Positions 45,281 to 59,000 of a stretch of DNA of 64,000 nucleotides are shown in pieces. Position 1 is the stretch's first letter. Each line of letters opens with the position of its first letter. A program made the translations under genes and the position numbers. The notes beneath the pieces were generated by a model. It was not told the DNA's origin and did not search any database. It saw only the letters and a program-made list of their open reading frames with translations. The DNA lies in contig NC_088679.1 in the NCBI RefSeq assembly GCF_950023065.1, forward strand, positions 3,038,001-3,102,000. The letters run 5' to 3'. Origin of the DNA: Planococcus citri (lineage: Eukaryota > Arthropoda > Insecta > Hemiptera > Pseudococcidae).

Positions 45281-47215
45281 GAGTAATTGCACCCCCCCCC
45301 CGATCCTTCGGGACAACTTTTTTCTTAAAGGGGACATTCTAAGGAACATTTTAAAGCAAACTTGCCCAAAAAAAAGTTGGCCTTACTTACAAAATGGCGG
45401 CCATTCAAAACTTACAAAAGTAGATCGAATGATCATGCAAAAATTTATCACCTGTCAAAATTTCAAGTGCTATAGTGCGTTTTTCTATTTTTGGTGAATT
45501 TTTGAAAATCCAATTGAGGCCAAAAATGAGGGAAAAAATCAAAATTTTACCAAATTGACCAAGAAAACTGAAATTTGGGATATACACTATTTTCGACATG
45601 CCCAAATCGATTGGAAATGGTTTCAACCCGTTTTGAGCAGTTCTGGAGCCTCCAGCAGATTTTTGAAACTCGAAATTCCCACAAAATTTCATCAAATTGG
45701 AGTTGTAAAGCTAAAATTTATTCTAAAAACTAATTTCAATATGCTACAAAGTACTGCAGGTGAATTTCAAGTCGTTTCGGATCCTCCAGCGACTTTTTAA
45801 AAACTCCTGAAGCCTCCAGCAGATATTTGAAACTTTGAATTTTCACAAAATTTTATCAAAATGGAAATGGAAAGCTGAAATTTACTCTACACTCGAATTT
45901 TAACACACTCTGAAAACGACTCCTGCTGGATTTCAAGTCATTTTAGGGCCTCCAGCGACTTTTTTTGAAAATGACTGGAGCCTCCAGCAAATTTTTGAAA
46001 CTTTAAATTTTCACAAAATTTCATCAAATGGAGATGGAAAGATGAAATTTACTCTACACTCCAATTTTAACACCCTCTGAAGACGACTTCAGGTGGGTTC
46101 AAGTCATTTTAGGGCCTCCAGCGACTTTTTTGAAAATTACCGGAACCTCCAGTAGATTTTTGAAACTTTAAATTTCTCCAAAATTTCATCAAACTGAGAT
46201 GCACGGTCGAAATTCATTCTGCAAGCTAATTTCAATACACTACGACGTACTGCAGGTGAATTTCAAGTCATTTTAGAGCCTCCAACGACTTTTTTGAAAA
46301 TTACTGGAGCCTCCAGCAGATTTTTAAAACTGGAAATTCCTACAAAAATATCTATAAATGGAGTTGGAAAGCCCAAAATTCATTCTGCAAACTAATTTCA
46401 ATACGTTACGAAGTTGACTGCTGGTGGATTTCAAGTCGTTTTGGAGCCTCCAGCGACTTTTTGAAAGTTTGTATGGCGTTTTTTTGGAAAATTGAAATTT
46501 TCTAAAAGTAGCTGGAAGCTTCAAAACCAGTTGAAACCACCATGTAGTCTGCGAAGTAAATTTCAGCTTGCCAACTCCATTTGATGAAATTTTGTGAAAA
46601 TTTAAAGTTTCAAAAATTTGCTGGAGGCTCCAGGAATTATTTTCAGAAAGTCGCTGGAGGCTCCAAAACGACTTGAAATTTACCTGCAGTACTCCGTAGC
46701 GTATTGAAATTAGTTTTCAGAATACATTTTTAGCTTTACAACTCCAATTTGATGGAATTTTGCGGGAATTTCGAGTTTCAAAAATCTGCTGGAGGCTCCA
46801 GAACTGCTCAAAACGAGTTGAAACCGTTTCCAATCGATTTGGCATGTCGAAAATAGGGTATATCCCAAATTTCAGCTTTCTTGGTCAATTTGGTAGAATT
46901 TTGATTTTTTCCCTCATTTTTGGCCTTAAATTGGATTTTCAAAAATTCACCAAAAATCGAAAAACGCACTTTAGCACTTGAAATTTTGACAGGTGATAAA
47001 TTTTTGCATGATCTTTCGATCTACCTTTGTAAAGTTTGAAAAATTTCGTGCGTCCTATGTTGAAACGCAAAATCTGCCATTTTGTAAGTAAGGCCAACTT
47101 TTTTTTTGGGCAAGTTTGCTTTAAAATGTTCCTTAAGATGTCTCCTTTAAGAAAAAAGTTGTCCCGGAAGATAGGGGGGAGGGTGCGATTACTCCTATTG
47201 TCATATGCCGGACTA
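45281..47215. repeat. Foldback repeat family, copy c (most complete)
   Basis: Nearly palindromic over 1.93 kb. The left arm starts GAGTAATTGCACCCC and CGGGACAACTTTTTTCTTAA. The right arm ends TTAAGAAAAAAGTTGTCCCG, a G-run, GGTGCGATTACTCC and TCATATGCCGGACTA. The centre contains five subrepeats of about 160 bp with CCTCCAGCAGATTTTTGAAA-like cores (45656, 45814, 45977, 46147, 46313). The left end lacks the last 20 or so bases present at the right end. Confidence 0.85.
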
Positions 47216-49546
47216 ATAGCTCTAGTTAATTTCATTGTTTCAAGAACGAATGAAACCACGATTACAGATACCTAATACATAAATTTACCCCTTCAACGGA
47301 TCTCTCATTAAGAAAATTTCCGTCGCAGTTACGCCAATACTACCACAAGTAATACTTGATGCATCAAGAAGAGCAATTTGTTACTCCAAATTTCAGTATA
47401 GCAGCTCATTCGACCGTATAATGACATTTTCCCCTATAAACTTTCAATATATAAAACCGTTTTTGAACGTTAATACGATAGCAGCTTCGTATCTATACGA
47501 TAATAAATTTACAACCCGAACCCGGTATAAGAATTAATATTAAACGGCTGTTCGAACAGAACTCCCAAAAAGACCAATATTATTATATTAATATAATCGA
47601 TCGATTAAAAACATTAATCATAGATCGTACTCGATGATGTTCAAAAGGTACCGGAGAAGGAGTAAAAAAAACACAAGAGTACCTAATACAGCGGACAAAG
47701 TAGATATGCATTAGTCATCATCGGTACATTAACGCAACTCCGTATCATTATTAAGTATCCAGATTTTAAAATTTGATAAACAACTCATCAAGGGTTTCGA
47801 GTTAACGAGCCCTATCCGCTGCGCCGCCAGCCATCTTCCGTGCTAGCATTATTGTTATGACAAGCTGTGATGACTTCATTAATAGCTGATCATCAAGGTA
47901 TGGCGATGGCGGGCATTGCGAACTTGCCCGATTAAAAAACCAGGGTACTAAGTATATTCAACCACCGGAACTCCATTCAATATTTCATCACTTATACGTT
48001 TAGATAACTACCACCGCGCGTATTTCCGTTCTTCGTTCTCGGCCTAGGTCGCTGTGGCAATTTTTTTCACGTCCGTTGTCCGCTGTTATTTAATTTATTA
48101 GAAGCGTAATTACCAATAATCCTTATCGCGGTTGATCTGCTCTTCATAATATTAATAAACATTATAAACGTCGTAGCGTTTACGTATTAGTCGTACTCCA
48201 ACGAGAATAAATCATATTGGTTCTGCGATGAAACCCTGCTAATGTGTAGAAATTATTCAGTCAGGTGCCATCCATCGCCAACGAATCACCAGGGTGCTCG
48301 AAAATTATTGCAGATGATCAAATTCTAATCTATCGAGTCGACGATGAACGCTGGATTACAGTCGAAGAAACGCTAATTTCGATAATACGATCGAACAGTT
48401 GAACCGATGACGAGCTTGGGAGCTTGTTTCGTTCGTTGAAATCGAAATCACTGATGGCAGATGATCAAATTCAAATCAATAGGTATCCGAGTTGGCGAAT
48501 CACCGGAATACTCGACGGAAAGCAAACTACAATACTTTGATCGTACAGCTGAATCGATACCGAGCTTGGTCTTGGTGTTAGTCTTCTTCGTAGAAATCAA
48601 AATCACATTGGCTTATCGAGAAATATTGCCGAATATTCTTTTACGAAGGATAAAGGATTCTGTGCGGTGTTAGATAAACAGCCGTAGTTGCTTCATCGTA
48701 GAAAACGTAGGTAGCAAGAGTTCCGGTGGTCGAATTTGAATCCATTGCTTTGTCTACAAAAATAAACTCACACATATCTGAATCAAATATCAAAATTATA
48801 TCATTTACTCACCATTGAGGGCGATCGAGGATGAATTTCCAATACCGAAAAGATACGCTCAACTTCGCCGACCGAAATGCAGAATACTGAAATCTTGATG
48901 ACTAAAGTTCATGTGCAATCTTGATGCTTCTTTCGATGAAGCCCATTACCGATACTGCCATCGATATTCTTGAGTACCTACACTTTTACCGCACTATAAA
49001 TCACGAATAAGACTCCAATAATATAGTAAAATAATAAAAAATAAATAACATGAACCACGAAACCGAACTAAACGAATTAATTAACCAAATTAAAAGACAT
49101 ACGACAAAACGAACACCGAAAGAAAAGAATTAAATTTCACAAAATGGCTGAATTTTGGTTAAAACTGAATTCAAAACTTCAAAAGCGTTTGTGTTTTGAT
49201 TGAGGTTTTTGTTTTTGCGCAATTTTTTCAATTCCACAGATAAAAAGATATCGAAGATCTGATTTTTGATTTTTTGATAACTGATAACGTGACGTGATAA
49301 GCAAAAATAAAACGCAACCCGCAACACACAAAGTAACAAATTTTTAATTTTTTTAATTTTTATTTTATTTTATTGATTTTTTTTATTCAGTGTTTTGGTT
49401 TATTTTGTTGATGTAATTTGTAGTTGAATTTACCAATTATTTACATTAATTAAAAATCAATTTCGATATAAAATCATCAATTTAATTTTGTTATTATTAT
49501 CAAATTACCTAACAACTTGACTTCAAAAGAGGGTAGTGGCTATGTA
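47216..49546. other. Intergenic, no gene supported
   Basis: AT-rich unique-looking sequence. ORFs of 60-70 codons lack domains. Two related segments near 48300-48420 and 48455-48570 share CAGATGATCAAATTC, an approximate duplication. Confidence 0.55.
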
Positions 49547-49763
49547 CAGGGTGGACAGAAATATCGGGTACCCCTAAAAAAGTTTTCTGCTAAATACTTC
49601 GGTTGGTCACAGTGAATGATAATAATGGTAGCACATGATTAGTTGTTAGACTGGACTGGAGAGATAACATTTCACCAATCATAAATGCATCTATTTCACG
49701 TTGCCAACCTATATTTTTAATGAAAAACGTTCTTAGGGGTACCCGATATTTCTGTCCACCCTG
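49547..49763. mobile_element. Tc1/mariner-type MITE, 217 bp
   Basis: Perfect 31-bp terminal inverted repeats starting CAGGGTGGACAGAAATATCG, flanked on both sides by TA (49545-49546 and 49764-49765), the Tc1/mariner target duplication. There is no ORF inside. The first seven bases are shared with the mariner element at 51169. Confidence 0.88.
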
Positions 49764-49765
49764 TA

Positions 49766-50444
49766 GTATAGTTAGTAGGTAAGCATCAAGCAGATGAAGG
49801 TTGATTCTGTATCTGTAGTTTATATTTTCTTTCTTGGTACCAGAGGTTTCCAATATTCAATTCATCAATCAACATATTCAATGATTTACCCTATACTTTA
49901 GTATTGATAAGTACTTATGAAAAATCAAAATCGTAAAAATATTTAATTAATTTATTATACCCTTAAAAAAGTAGAAATATCGAACAATGTGAAATTCAAT
50001 GCAATAGAATTCCATTTCTAATATTCAAATAATTTTTTTTGTGGAATTTTTTTGACAATATTGGCAAAAAATGAGACCTTTTTATCCTTTTAGGAAAAAA
50101 CTAGGACTTTTCAAAGATTTTGTATAAAATAGGATTTTTGACAATTTTGACGAAAAATGTGACTTTTTTAATGAGAAATCTTGGGATTTTTCAACAATTT
50201 TGTTCGAGAACTGGACTTTAAATCAATTTTGTTCAAGAATTAAACTTTGAAACAACTTTTACAAAAATTTGGGAAAAAGTTGAAATTTTTTCTTTTGAAA
50301 AAAGTTGATTTTTGCAAAAAATGGAATTTTTTGACAATTTTGGCAAAAAAGTGAGACATTTTTATACCTACTTTTAGAAAAAAATTAGGACTTTTCAAAA
50401 TTTTTGTTCAAGAATTTTTTTTTGGATGTTTGTACTTACTTGAT
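49766..50444. other. AT-rich spacer with low-complexity tract
   Basis: From 50040 to 50420 it holds irregular repeats around ACAATTTTGGCAAAAAATGAGAC. No gene. Confidence 0.55.
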
Positions 50445-51168
50445 TATTACATACACCCGTCATGTGAGATTTAAATCGAGTTGTAAAGGTCAAGTTTTTT
50501 AATTAGGTCTAAGAATTTTTTAATTTCGGAAGGGTCATCCACTCATCCAGTATGAATAGGGATCTTTCATCTATTTGTTGGGATAGTCTTTGCTGATGTA
50601 AGGAGGGACAGCGAAATATTAAGTGTTGGACAGATAAGTATAAGTTCTGACTTGCAGAACTGGCATGTGGGTTTTGGGGTCTTTTCATAGAGGTGATTGT
50701 GGGTGAGTTTTGTGTGGCCAATTCTCAATCTGGTTATAATGATTTCTTCAAGTCTATTTAGTTGAGATAGGTTTTTCCAAGGCTGAGTAGTTTTTTTTAT
50801 GGTGAAAGAGCTTGTTTGATGTTTGGAGGGACCAAAAGTTTTGCCATTTCTCAAGTGTGTTTTGGGTGAAGATAGATTTAAGGTCGTCAGCTGTGATAAA
50901 TGTGAAAGGAGAAAGAGTAGTGGCGGATTTTGCATTTTTATCAACAATTTCATTTCCTGTGATTCCAACGTGGCTGGGTACCTACATAAGCTGGATGGAG
51001 AAGTTTGAATTTTGTCAATCAAATAGAGTTTTATGGATATTTTGAATTAGGAGGTGGTCAGAAAATAGATTTTGGATAGCAGTTAGTGAGCTGAGGGAAT
51101 CACTCTGAATTAAGAAAGACTTATTTTCTGATTCATAAGTGAATATATCACAGAGACAGTGGAAAATA

Positions 51169-52518
51169 CAGGGTGTTCCAGAATAACCTTTCACTTTTGT
51201 TTTATTAGTAGCTCTGAGAGAAAAATGGTTACGGAAATTTTTTTATAACCAAAATGAAGTAGAAATGTGCCGTTTTTAGACCATATATTTGAGTTTTCAT
51301 TATAAATTAAGTTTTAAAAATTATTCCACCAAGATGTTTTCCATCATTTTTGACACAATCGACCAAACGTTTTTTAAAATTATTGAACACTTTGTTGAGC
51401 ATTTCTCTTCTAATCAGTCTTGATTCACGAATAATATTATCTAGGAGCTGTTTCAGAGTCCTAGGATCATCTTGATATACTTTTGACTTGAGGTAACCCC
51501 ATAAAAAAAAATCACATGCTGAAAAATCAGGGGATCGAGGTGGCCATGAAATTTCTGTGTTCAGCGAAATTATTCGATGACCAAAATGCTCACGCAATAA
51601 AGAAATCGTGTCCGTTGCGGAATGACAGGTAGCGCCATCCTGTTGGAACCAAGTAACTCTATACTTGTGTCTGCGTTTCAATTCAGGAATGAGAAACTCG
51701 TTTAACATTTTGCGATACCTCTCACCGTTCACCGTTTCATCAAACACATACGGTCCCACTATACCGAATTTAGCCACGCCCATCCAAACAGTCAACTTAG
51801 CGGAGTGTAGAGGTTTCTCGTGTATTATCATCGGATTCTCTGTCGACCAGTAGCGCATATTTTGTTTATTCACATCACCGTTTAGATAAAAATGAGCTTC
51901 ATCAGTAAAGAGTAACGAGTTCAATGGAATCTCACCAGTATCAATTCTTGTAAGCATATCCTCGGCAAATGATTTTCTTCTCACAAAATCAGTTTTTTGT
52001 AACTTTTGAATGATTAAAATCTTATATGGATGGAAACTGAGGTCTTCAGATAAAATTCGTTGCAGAGAAGTTGGTTTGATTTTTAAATTTAACGCTCGTT
52101 TACGTATTGAAGTGGTAGGGGTAGTCTGTACTGAATGCCTTACTCGGTCCGTTGTTTCTGGCGTTCTTACTGATCTTTTCCGACCTGTAGGCTTATTTTT
52201 ACAAGCATGAGCGGTTTTCTCGAAGTTTTTTACCCATAATTTCACTGTTGGCCTCGATGGCACTTCACTTTTACCGGTAAGTTTAAAATGTTTGCGGAAG
52301 GCACGAATTGCACTAATGTAAGAGTCATTATTTTTGAAAAAGGCCTTTACAATAAAAGCGCGCTGCACAGCCGTCCACTTCTCCATGGTAAAAAATTAAT
52401 ACTGAAACATAATTCGGCATGTGTTGGCTACCTGGAACCGCTTTTACCATTCCCCTAACACCATTTGAACGCAGATCAGTGCTCACCAAAATGTGAAAGG
52501 TTATTCTGGAACACCCTG
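51169..52518 (-). mobile_element. Complete mariner-family DNA transposon (1350 bp)
   Basis: Terminal inverted repeats begin CAGGGTGTTCCAGAATAACC and match for about 26 bp (51169-51194 and 52493-52518). TA flanks both sides (51167-51168, 52519-52520). A single intact transposase ORF fills the interior. Removing the element and one TA restores the LINE reading frame at the insertion point, which confirms the boundaries. Confidence 0.95.
51307..52386 (-). CDS. Mariner-superfamily transposase, DD41D type, intact
   Basis: 359 residues from ATG (52384-52386) to TAA (51307-51309), no internal stop. The N-terminal helix-turn-helix region (WTAVQRAFIVKAFFKNNDSY, residues about 4-55) and a second DNA-binding region (about 75-125) precede the catalytic domain. 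The acidic triad is D162 (LLFTDEAHF), D250 (WFQQDGATCH) and D292 (SPDFSACDFFLWGYLKSKVY), with 41 residues between the last two, the DD41D spacing known from rosa-like mariners rather than the DD34D of Mos1. The enzyme cuts and rejoins the element at TA sites after binding its terminal repeats. With intact ends and ORF this copy could be autonomous; that is inference. Confidence 0.95.
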   Translation of the reverse strand: MEKWTAVQRAFIVKAFFKNNDSYISAIRAFRKHFKLTGKSEVPSRPTVKLWVKNFEKTAHACKNKPTGRKRSVRTPETTDRVRHSVQTTPTTSIRKRALNLKIKPTSLQRILSEDLSFHPYKILIIQKLQKTDFVRRKSFAEDMLTRIDTGEIPLNSLLFTDEAHFYLNGDVNKQNMRYWSTENPMIIHEKPLHSAKLTVWMGVAKFGIVGPYVFDETVNGERYRKMLNEFLIPELKRRHKYRVTWFQQDGATCHSATDTISLLREHFGHRIISLNTEISWPPRSPDFSACDFFLWGYLKSKVYQDDPRTLKQLLDNIIRESRLIRREMLNKVFNNFKKRLVDCVKNDGKHLGGIIFKT

Positions 52519-53222
52519 TAGCTGCGAGTTCGGCAGTGTAGATTGAAGAGCAGTTATGGATTTTAAAATTTGAAATTTTATCATTAATAGAGTAGGCATA
52601 CCCTGAATGAAGTGTTGGTATTTTTGATCCATCTGTAAAGCAGAGATTGAATTTTTTGTATTCTGATAAGAGTTCGAGATAGTTTTGTTTTATTACTAGT
52701 GGAGAGTGGCTATTTTTTGGGTAGTTAATAAGTTGTGTATTGACTTGAGGAGGCCCGAGGAGCCAAGGGGGATATGATATTGGTTGTTGGATGAGTGTTT
52801 TAGGATTGATTTGAAGATCATTCAACATTGTGATGAAATTAGAAATGGGTCCTTCTATATGATCAAAATGTTGGGGGTTGGGTGGGTTAATTGAGTTTTG
52901 GAGTGGATGGGAAGGGTTGGTGGATGCATTTGGGATGAATTTGTTTGTTATGAGAGTTCTTCTAAGAACTGGGGGTAATTCTGCTGCTTCACAATAAAGG
53001 CTATCTTTTGGAGAGGAATAGAGGGCTCCTAAACAGATCCTTAGGGCAGAATTTTGAATTGTTTTTAGGATATTAGAAGTTTTATTTGAGATATTTGCAA
53101 AACATGGGCTTCCATACTCAATTTTACTGCGAATTAGAGATTTATACAAGTGAAGTAGGAGTTTGCGAGATGGATTATACTTGGTGTTTTTGATTATTTT
53201 CAACAGATTTAGGCGTTTCATG

Positions 53223-55862
53223 ATATTGATATCTCATTATATCTTCTGACTATCAATATTTGCAAACTTTGCGTCTATTCTATTCAACTACCTACTTAAT
53301 GATTTCAATAATAATCTACCAACAGCCTTATCCGTAACCAATAGCATAATTAATCATTTCGTTTCAATTTAATAATCCAAGTAACTAGATACGTATGTAC
53401 ATATTACCTACTTGATATAAAACATAAACTTCAAAATTGATAATTATTTTTCATTTTTCAGAATACAGAAATAATCACGAGTTACATAAACCGATAATAC
53501 TCCATTCCAAGAATCCATCTGGGTAATTTGAAAAACGAAATGAATCATTTCACAAATTTCATGGAAACAAAAGTGAAAATCGCACTAAAAGCTCATCAAT
53601 TTCGCAACTTACATAACCTATATAATAATTTTGTAAATCTGTTTCGAATAAAAAAACCCTTACCTATTAGCAATTTAATTTCTAAAGAAAACTTTCACAA
53701 CTTCATAATCATTTTATTATGAAAAGATGTTCATTTTAGTATTAAAAATGTAATCTATACGTAGGTATATGAATGAAGCTCCCATAATTGGAAAACTTCA
53801 CCGGAATCGTCGAGATGAGTTTCTCATTCTGAAAATTTTTCTGGGGTACGATAATTAAAATATGATTTGGTTGGAAAATTTCAGAGTGGTAGCTGTTTCA
53901 ATTAATTATATTTTTCGTCGTCGTAATTACATTTACGACGAATTTATGGTTTAAAAATGTCAGCACACATGAAAGGAATGAAGGAAACTTGTTGATAATT
54001 TATTATTTATACGTACATATTAACGAGTTACTTTGCCGAATGCTTGTGTAGTTATGTACCTATCAATGTCTACCTATTCGCTGTTTCCTTTCCGTGTAAT
54101 TAAAATAACAAATAAAAGTTGATATTATTTATTGTTTGTTATTAATAATAGAGTCATGACGGTGTAGGTATAGGTATATGGTTTATGGTTTATACAAATT
54201 ACGATACGAGCGAGCAAATTATCACCGTGTTTTTTGGCTGAAAGTTGTGAAATATTGACTCGATGATTAAATTGTACAGATAATAGTTTTTGGGCTATAC
54301 CTAATCATTTGCTTGGTGAAATATGGTTGAGAATTTTTCTAATTTTATTCGTTACGAAGCAAATTTTATGGCCATCTAAATGTCAAACAATGAAACCATG
54401 TAGGGAAAATAAATCTGAAAGGTGAAGTCAGTAGGTAAATACACAATAAAGCATATACATAGGTAAGTTTACCCATCACTGAGTGAACCGTTACAATTTC
54501 TGAAGTACATAATTATATCCGCCAAATTCAATTTTAATAAATTAAATAAAAAATCTGAACTTTAAAAATTTGGAAATGATTCATTTCTTTCTCATTTTCT
54601 CTCCCCATCCTTCGACAATAACTCTGATAATAATCCACAGCATGGGCATTATATAGCCTATAATTAGATACACTCGTGAATTTCTTTTTTTACAACTAAA
54701 CTACAAAGCTGTCATTATTTTACGAACCAAAATTCCTCATTTTTTACCCTATTTACGAAGGGTGTTGAATACAGAAGTCAGTCATTGGTATCAATCTAAT
54801 CGATCACTGATTTTCACGCCTTTCAGGCAACATTATTTACAAGTGCTTACTTCAAAAGCAACCGAACGAGAAACTATCATTTGTGCATTCGGGTTGTGAC
54901 CCTCATCGTTCGTAAACTACTTAGATAAAATTCGAAATTATGGAAAGATAAACGAAGTTCTTGGAAACTAAACTGACGCGAGTTCTTAAGAAATAATAAA
55001 AACCAACGTAATGTGAATCTAAATAGGTATAAACTTGTCTTATTTTTGAGATAACATAATTGTTTATAGATTTGAGTTCGAATTTCATGATATTATTCAT
55101 CCATAATTCGATTATCGTGTTGAAAAATGAAACCATTAAATTGTTTTTTTCCATTACTGAATAATAATGCATAAACATGTACTATAAATGAACTCGGAAC
55201 TTAAATTTATCTGCAGTCTGTAAAATATCCAGTCACATCGAAGACAAATTAAGCAAACGCCTGCGAGTATTTGATACGCAACTCTTTCGACACTTCTGCT
55301 TCTACGCCAGTCACCGAACGAAGAAAATCTTGAAGTAATTTCATTCGAATGCCTTCTATTCGGGCTTAGGCTACTCTTCGGTCTTCTTGTGGCGAAGAGG
55401 TATTGTGATCACTGATCAACGTCTGAATCTCGACTTCCGGGTATCGAGATCTTTCATTAATTATCAAATCTGCTAACGGAATTTTGCATTCTTATGCTTT
55501 TTTGAAACATCATATGCGCTCATTATAATGACACGATTTCGTATAGGGAGTTAGATCCCGAGCCAAATCATATCTTCATCGACGCAGCGTGAATGAATAA
55601 TAATTTTATATCCTTGCATTCGATACGAGATCATTATCCGTCAACCTATTAGAACAAGTTCAAAACAAAGAACCAAAATTTATGCAAGAATAAATTATTT
55701 TTCGCCAATCGCCAGTACGATTAAAAAGCGAGTCTAATTTCACATTAACGATGAAATTCGAGTAGTTTTAAACCGTAATTATTCGTAAATTTCATAACGG
55801 TTTCGAAAGTTCAACGGTAGAAATAAAAACAAACCTAAACGAAAATTACTCTTTCAAAAACA
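53223..55862. other. Intergenic, no gene supported
   Basis: AT-rich unique-looking sequence between the decayed LINE and the 3' end of the kinase gene. Short ORFs (53528-53722, 54921-55178) have no recognisable domain. Confidence 0.55.
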
Positions 55863-55868
55863 TTTATT
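55863..55868 (-). terminator. Polyadenylation signal of the DYRK gene
   Basis: TTTATT on the plus strand reads AATAAA on the minus strand, about 230 bases after the kinase stop codon, in a fitting place for the 3' UTR end. Confidence 0.5.
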
Positions 55869-56098
55869 ACTTACATACAACGACGACGGTAAGTCCAAAT
55901 ACAACATATTTTTACAAAAATATTTGTGTTTTATGAAAGAAAAATTCACACATACTTACACAATACACACACACACAACACAAGCATAAAACATCTATCA
56001 CATTGAATTTCAATATATAAAATTGAAAAAAAAAAGGAGTACAAATAGGAATAAAATTACGACAAACTTATTAAACACTAAAAGTAGGTACTACATAT

Positions 56099-59000
56099 TT
56101 ACGACGTTAAAAAACAGTCAGCATCTTCGATTCTAATATCAGGTACAGAAGCGGACGTATCGTTAGCATTGGCATAGTCTCTTAACCATTCGTGCTGCAG
56201 AGCTTCATCAGCGGTTAAACGCTTCTCCGGATTCCATCTACGAGATGAAAAAGACATATTTAGAACTTGTATTTTTTTTTCATCTACATAATATCATAAG
56301 CATATGTATTTGTTCAAAAATTAGGTAAACTTACTCTAAACATCGAGTAATGAAATCTATAAATAAAGGATCGTCGCACGATAAAGCTACGGTTAAATTT
56401 TTCGATCCTGGTTTTCTCTTCCATTGCATACTGTTCACGGTGTATCGAGGTGCTCCTTTAGAATCTAATGAAAAAATAGATAGCCAATAAATAAATATGT
56501 TTTTAAATAGATACAAGTCAAAAATGTACAGTATTTATCGTACACTAGTATTCAACTCACCGAAGAATAGATTCCTTCGAGCAGCTCGAGCTAAAACTTC
56601 ACCCGGGGGTAAACCGATGATTTCCATTATACAGGCTAACTGTTCTACTTCATTTTCACCAGGAAATAGAGGCAGCCCTGTATATAATTCGGCTAGGATG
56701 CAACCTGTGGCAGATATCGATCGAATTATTAAATAAATATTTTTTTACTTCGTTAAATTGAAAAAAAAAAATTAGTTGCTAACCAAAACTCCACATATCG
56801 ATTGCGCCATTGTAAACTAAACCGAGGATAATTTCCGGAGATCTGTAGAATCTAGACTGAATATACGTATACACTTTCTGATACGTGTAACACGAACTTC
56901 CAAAATCGATTACTTTAATATTATGACTATTTTGTTTCTGTAGCAGAATATTTTCCTGTGAAAACATAAATAATTATAAATGAATAAATAACAGGAAAGG
57001 AAACGATAACTATATTTTGATCATATGTATATTTGAACCTGTAGAATTTTACTTACCGGTTTGAGATCACAATGAATTATTTTCTCACGATACAGTAACC
57101 TGAGACATTGAACCAACGAAAATGCGTATTTCTGAACAACGGATAGGCTGAATCCTTGATAGCCATTTCTTTTAATTACTTCGTATAAATTGACGCTGTA
57201 AAAAAACGGAATTATTGTAGTAATTTTCTAAAGTAGGTATCTAAGTGCATATGTAAATATTCCCAAAGTTCTCTCTGCACGACATTTCAAGGCAAAAAGA
57301 GGGCAGAAAATTTCAAATTAAAATATTAAATTGATCATTTTTAAAATCGTTACTCAGGTTCCATTCATTTCTGAAATAGGTACCACAAAATCGCCTAAAA
57401 AAAAGGAAAAAATTCCCATCTGGAGTTACTCGGATCATTTGAAAATAGTTCAGGGAATTACCTCAAACACGTCCCCTGACCTTACTTCAGCTCATTTTTA
57501 TACATTATATTTGTACTTAGCTTTTTCAGATCATGAAAAAGATATAATTAATTGTAGATTTAAGTCTCCCTTGATCGATTTAGATAAATGAAGGTACAAT
57601 TTTTCAATATTTTTGTTTTTCTAGAAAAGGAGGTTACCTGAAAGCTTTCTGAACCAAAAATTGGCAAATATTTGAACAAAAGCAATAAAGTCTAGTAAAA
57701 ATTACCAATACGCTATGAAATTTCAGGGAAATTTGGAAAAAAATTGCATAAAAAGCAATAAACCAAAAAAAAAAAAAAAACAAAAAGAAACCATTAAAAC
57801 TCATGAAAAAATACGAAAAAGTAATAAATTTGGTAAACATTGCACGAAAAAGAGTTTTCTAAATTTATAAAAAGATATTGAAATATCAAAATTAGCATTT
57901 TTAAAAAAATGACAGAAAATTGCATTAAAAGCTTAAAAGCAAAAAAACAAAAATAATAATAACATTGAAACGCACAAAAATTACGAGAAAGTAATAAAAT
58001 TTCAGTAAAATTTAGTAAACATTGAACGAAAAAGTGTTTTTTAAATTTATAAAGTGATATTAAAATACGAAAATTATGCATTAAAATTGGTAAAAATAAC
58101 TAAAAAGTAAGTAATGAAAGTTTCAAAAAAAAATAGACAGTTTGCATGAAAAAGAGTTAGAAACACTGAAAATGATATAAAAAGACGAAAAATAAATAAC
58201 AATAAAATTTAAAAAAAAATTACCAAAAAGTAATAAAATTTCAGTGAAATTTGGCAAAAATTTGCATAAAAAATTATTTAAAAAAAAAATAAAATTCTAC
58301 AAAAACGCAGAAACAACATTAAAATAGATGAAGATCGCCAAAAAGCAACGAAACTTTAGTACAAAGTAAGAAAAGTTGCGTGAAGAGTGTAAAAAAACAT
58401 GAAATTATACCGAGAAATACGAAAAAAAGCATTAAAAATTATTGAAAATGAACAAAAACTGAAGAAATGTTGACAGAATAAGAAAAAACGAAAAGAAAAT
58501 TGAATAAAACATTTTTAAAATGACTTGAAAACATGAAAAAAGTATCAAAATTGTAGTTGATCAAGAAAAAAGAATAAAAAAGTTTTAAAATGATACTAAA
58601 TTACAAAAAAAAACATAAAAATCAATAAAAACATCCAAAAAGTAAAGACAGTTCAAATTAAACGTCAAAATTTGCGTGAAAAAGTGTGCAAAAGTTGTAA
58701 AATGAGATAAAAACCTAAGAAAAATATTGTAAATAAGTAGTGAAAATCACCAAAAAGTAATTAAATTTTAGCAAAATATAAAATGATAATGAAAATTTCA
58801 AAAAAATCATCAAAATCAATGTAAATTACCAAGAAGTGAGTGATAAAATTTTCGTAAAACGTAAAAAAAATTGCCTAAAAATGTGAAGAAAAAATTGATA
58901 AATAAATACTAATAAAATACGAAAAAGGAACATTAAAATTGATAAAAATTGCGCAAATAAACACGTGATTGAATTTTTTTTTTAAATTAAAAATTGCATG

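Larger units (their letters stand above)
50445..53222 (-). pseudogene. Decayed 5'-truncated LINE with RNase H, split by a mariner element
   Basis: On the minus strand, 53221-52521 encodes the thumb region of a LINE RT (NPSRKLLLHLYKSLIRSKIEYG, LKTIQNSALRICLGA) followed by an RNase H start (CFTDGSKIP, then SIYTAELAA). The mariner at 51169-52518 interrupts right after this; the frame resumes at 51166 with QSDSLSSLTAIQ and PSHVGITGNEIVDKNAK, the remaining RNase H motifs. A C-terminal zinc-like segment follows (CQFCKS, then HLIFRCPSLHQQR in another frame). Stop codons and at least one frameshift after the insertion site show decay. The RNase H domain distinguishes it from the Jockey-type LINE at 28.5 kb; an I- or LOA-like element is likely. 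The 3' end is near 50445. Confidence 0.85.
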
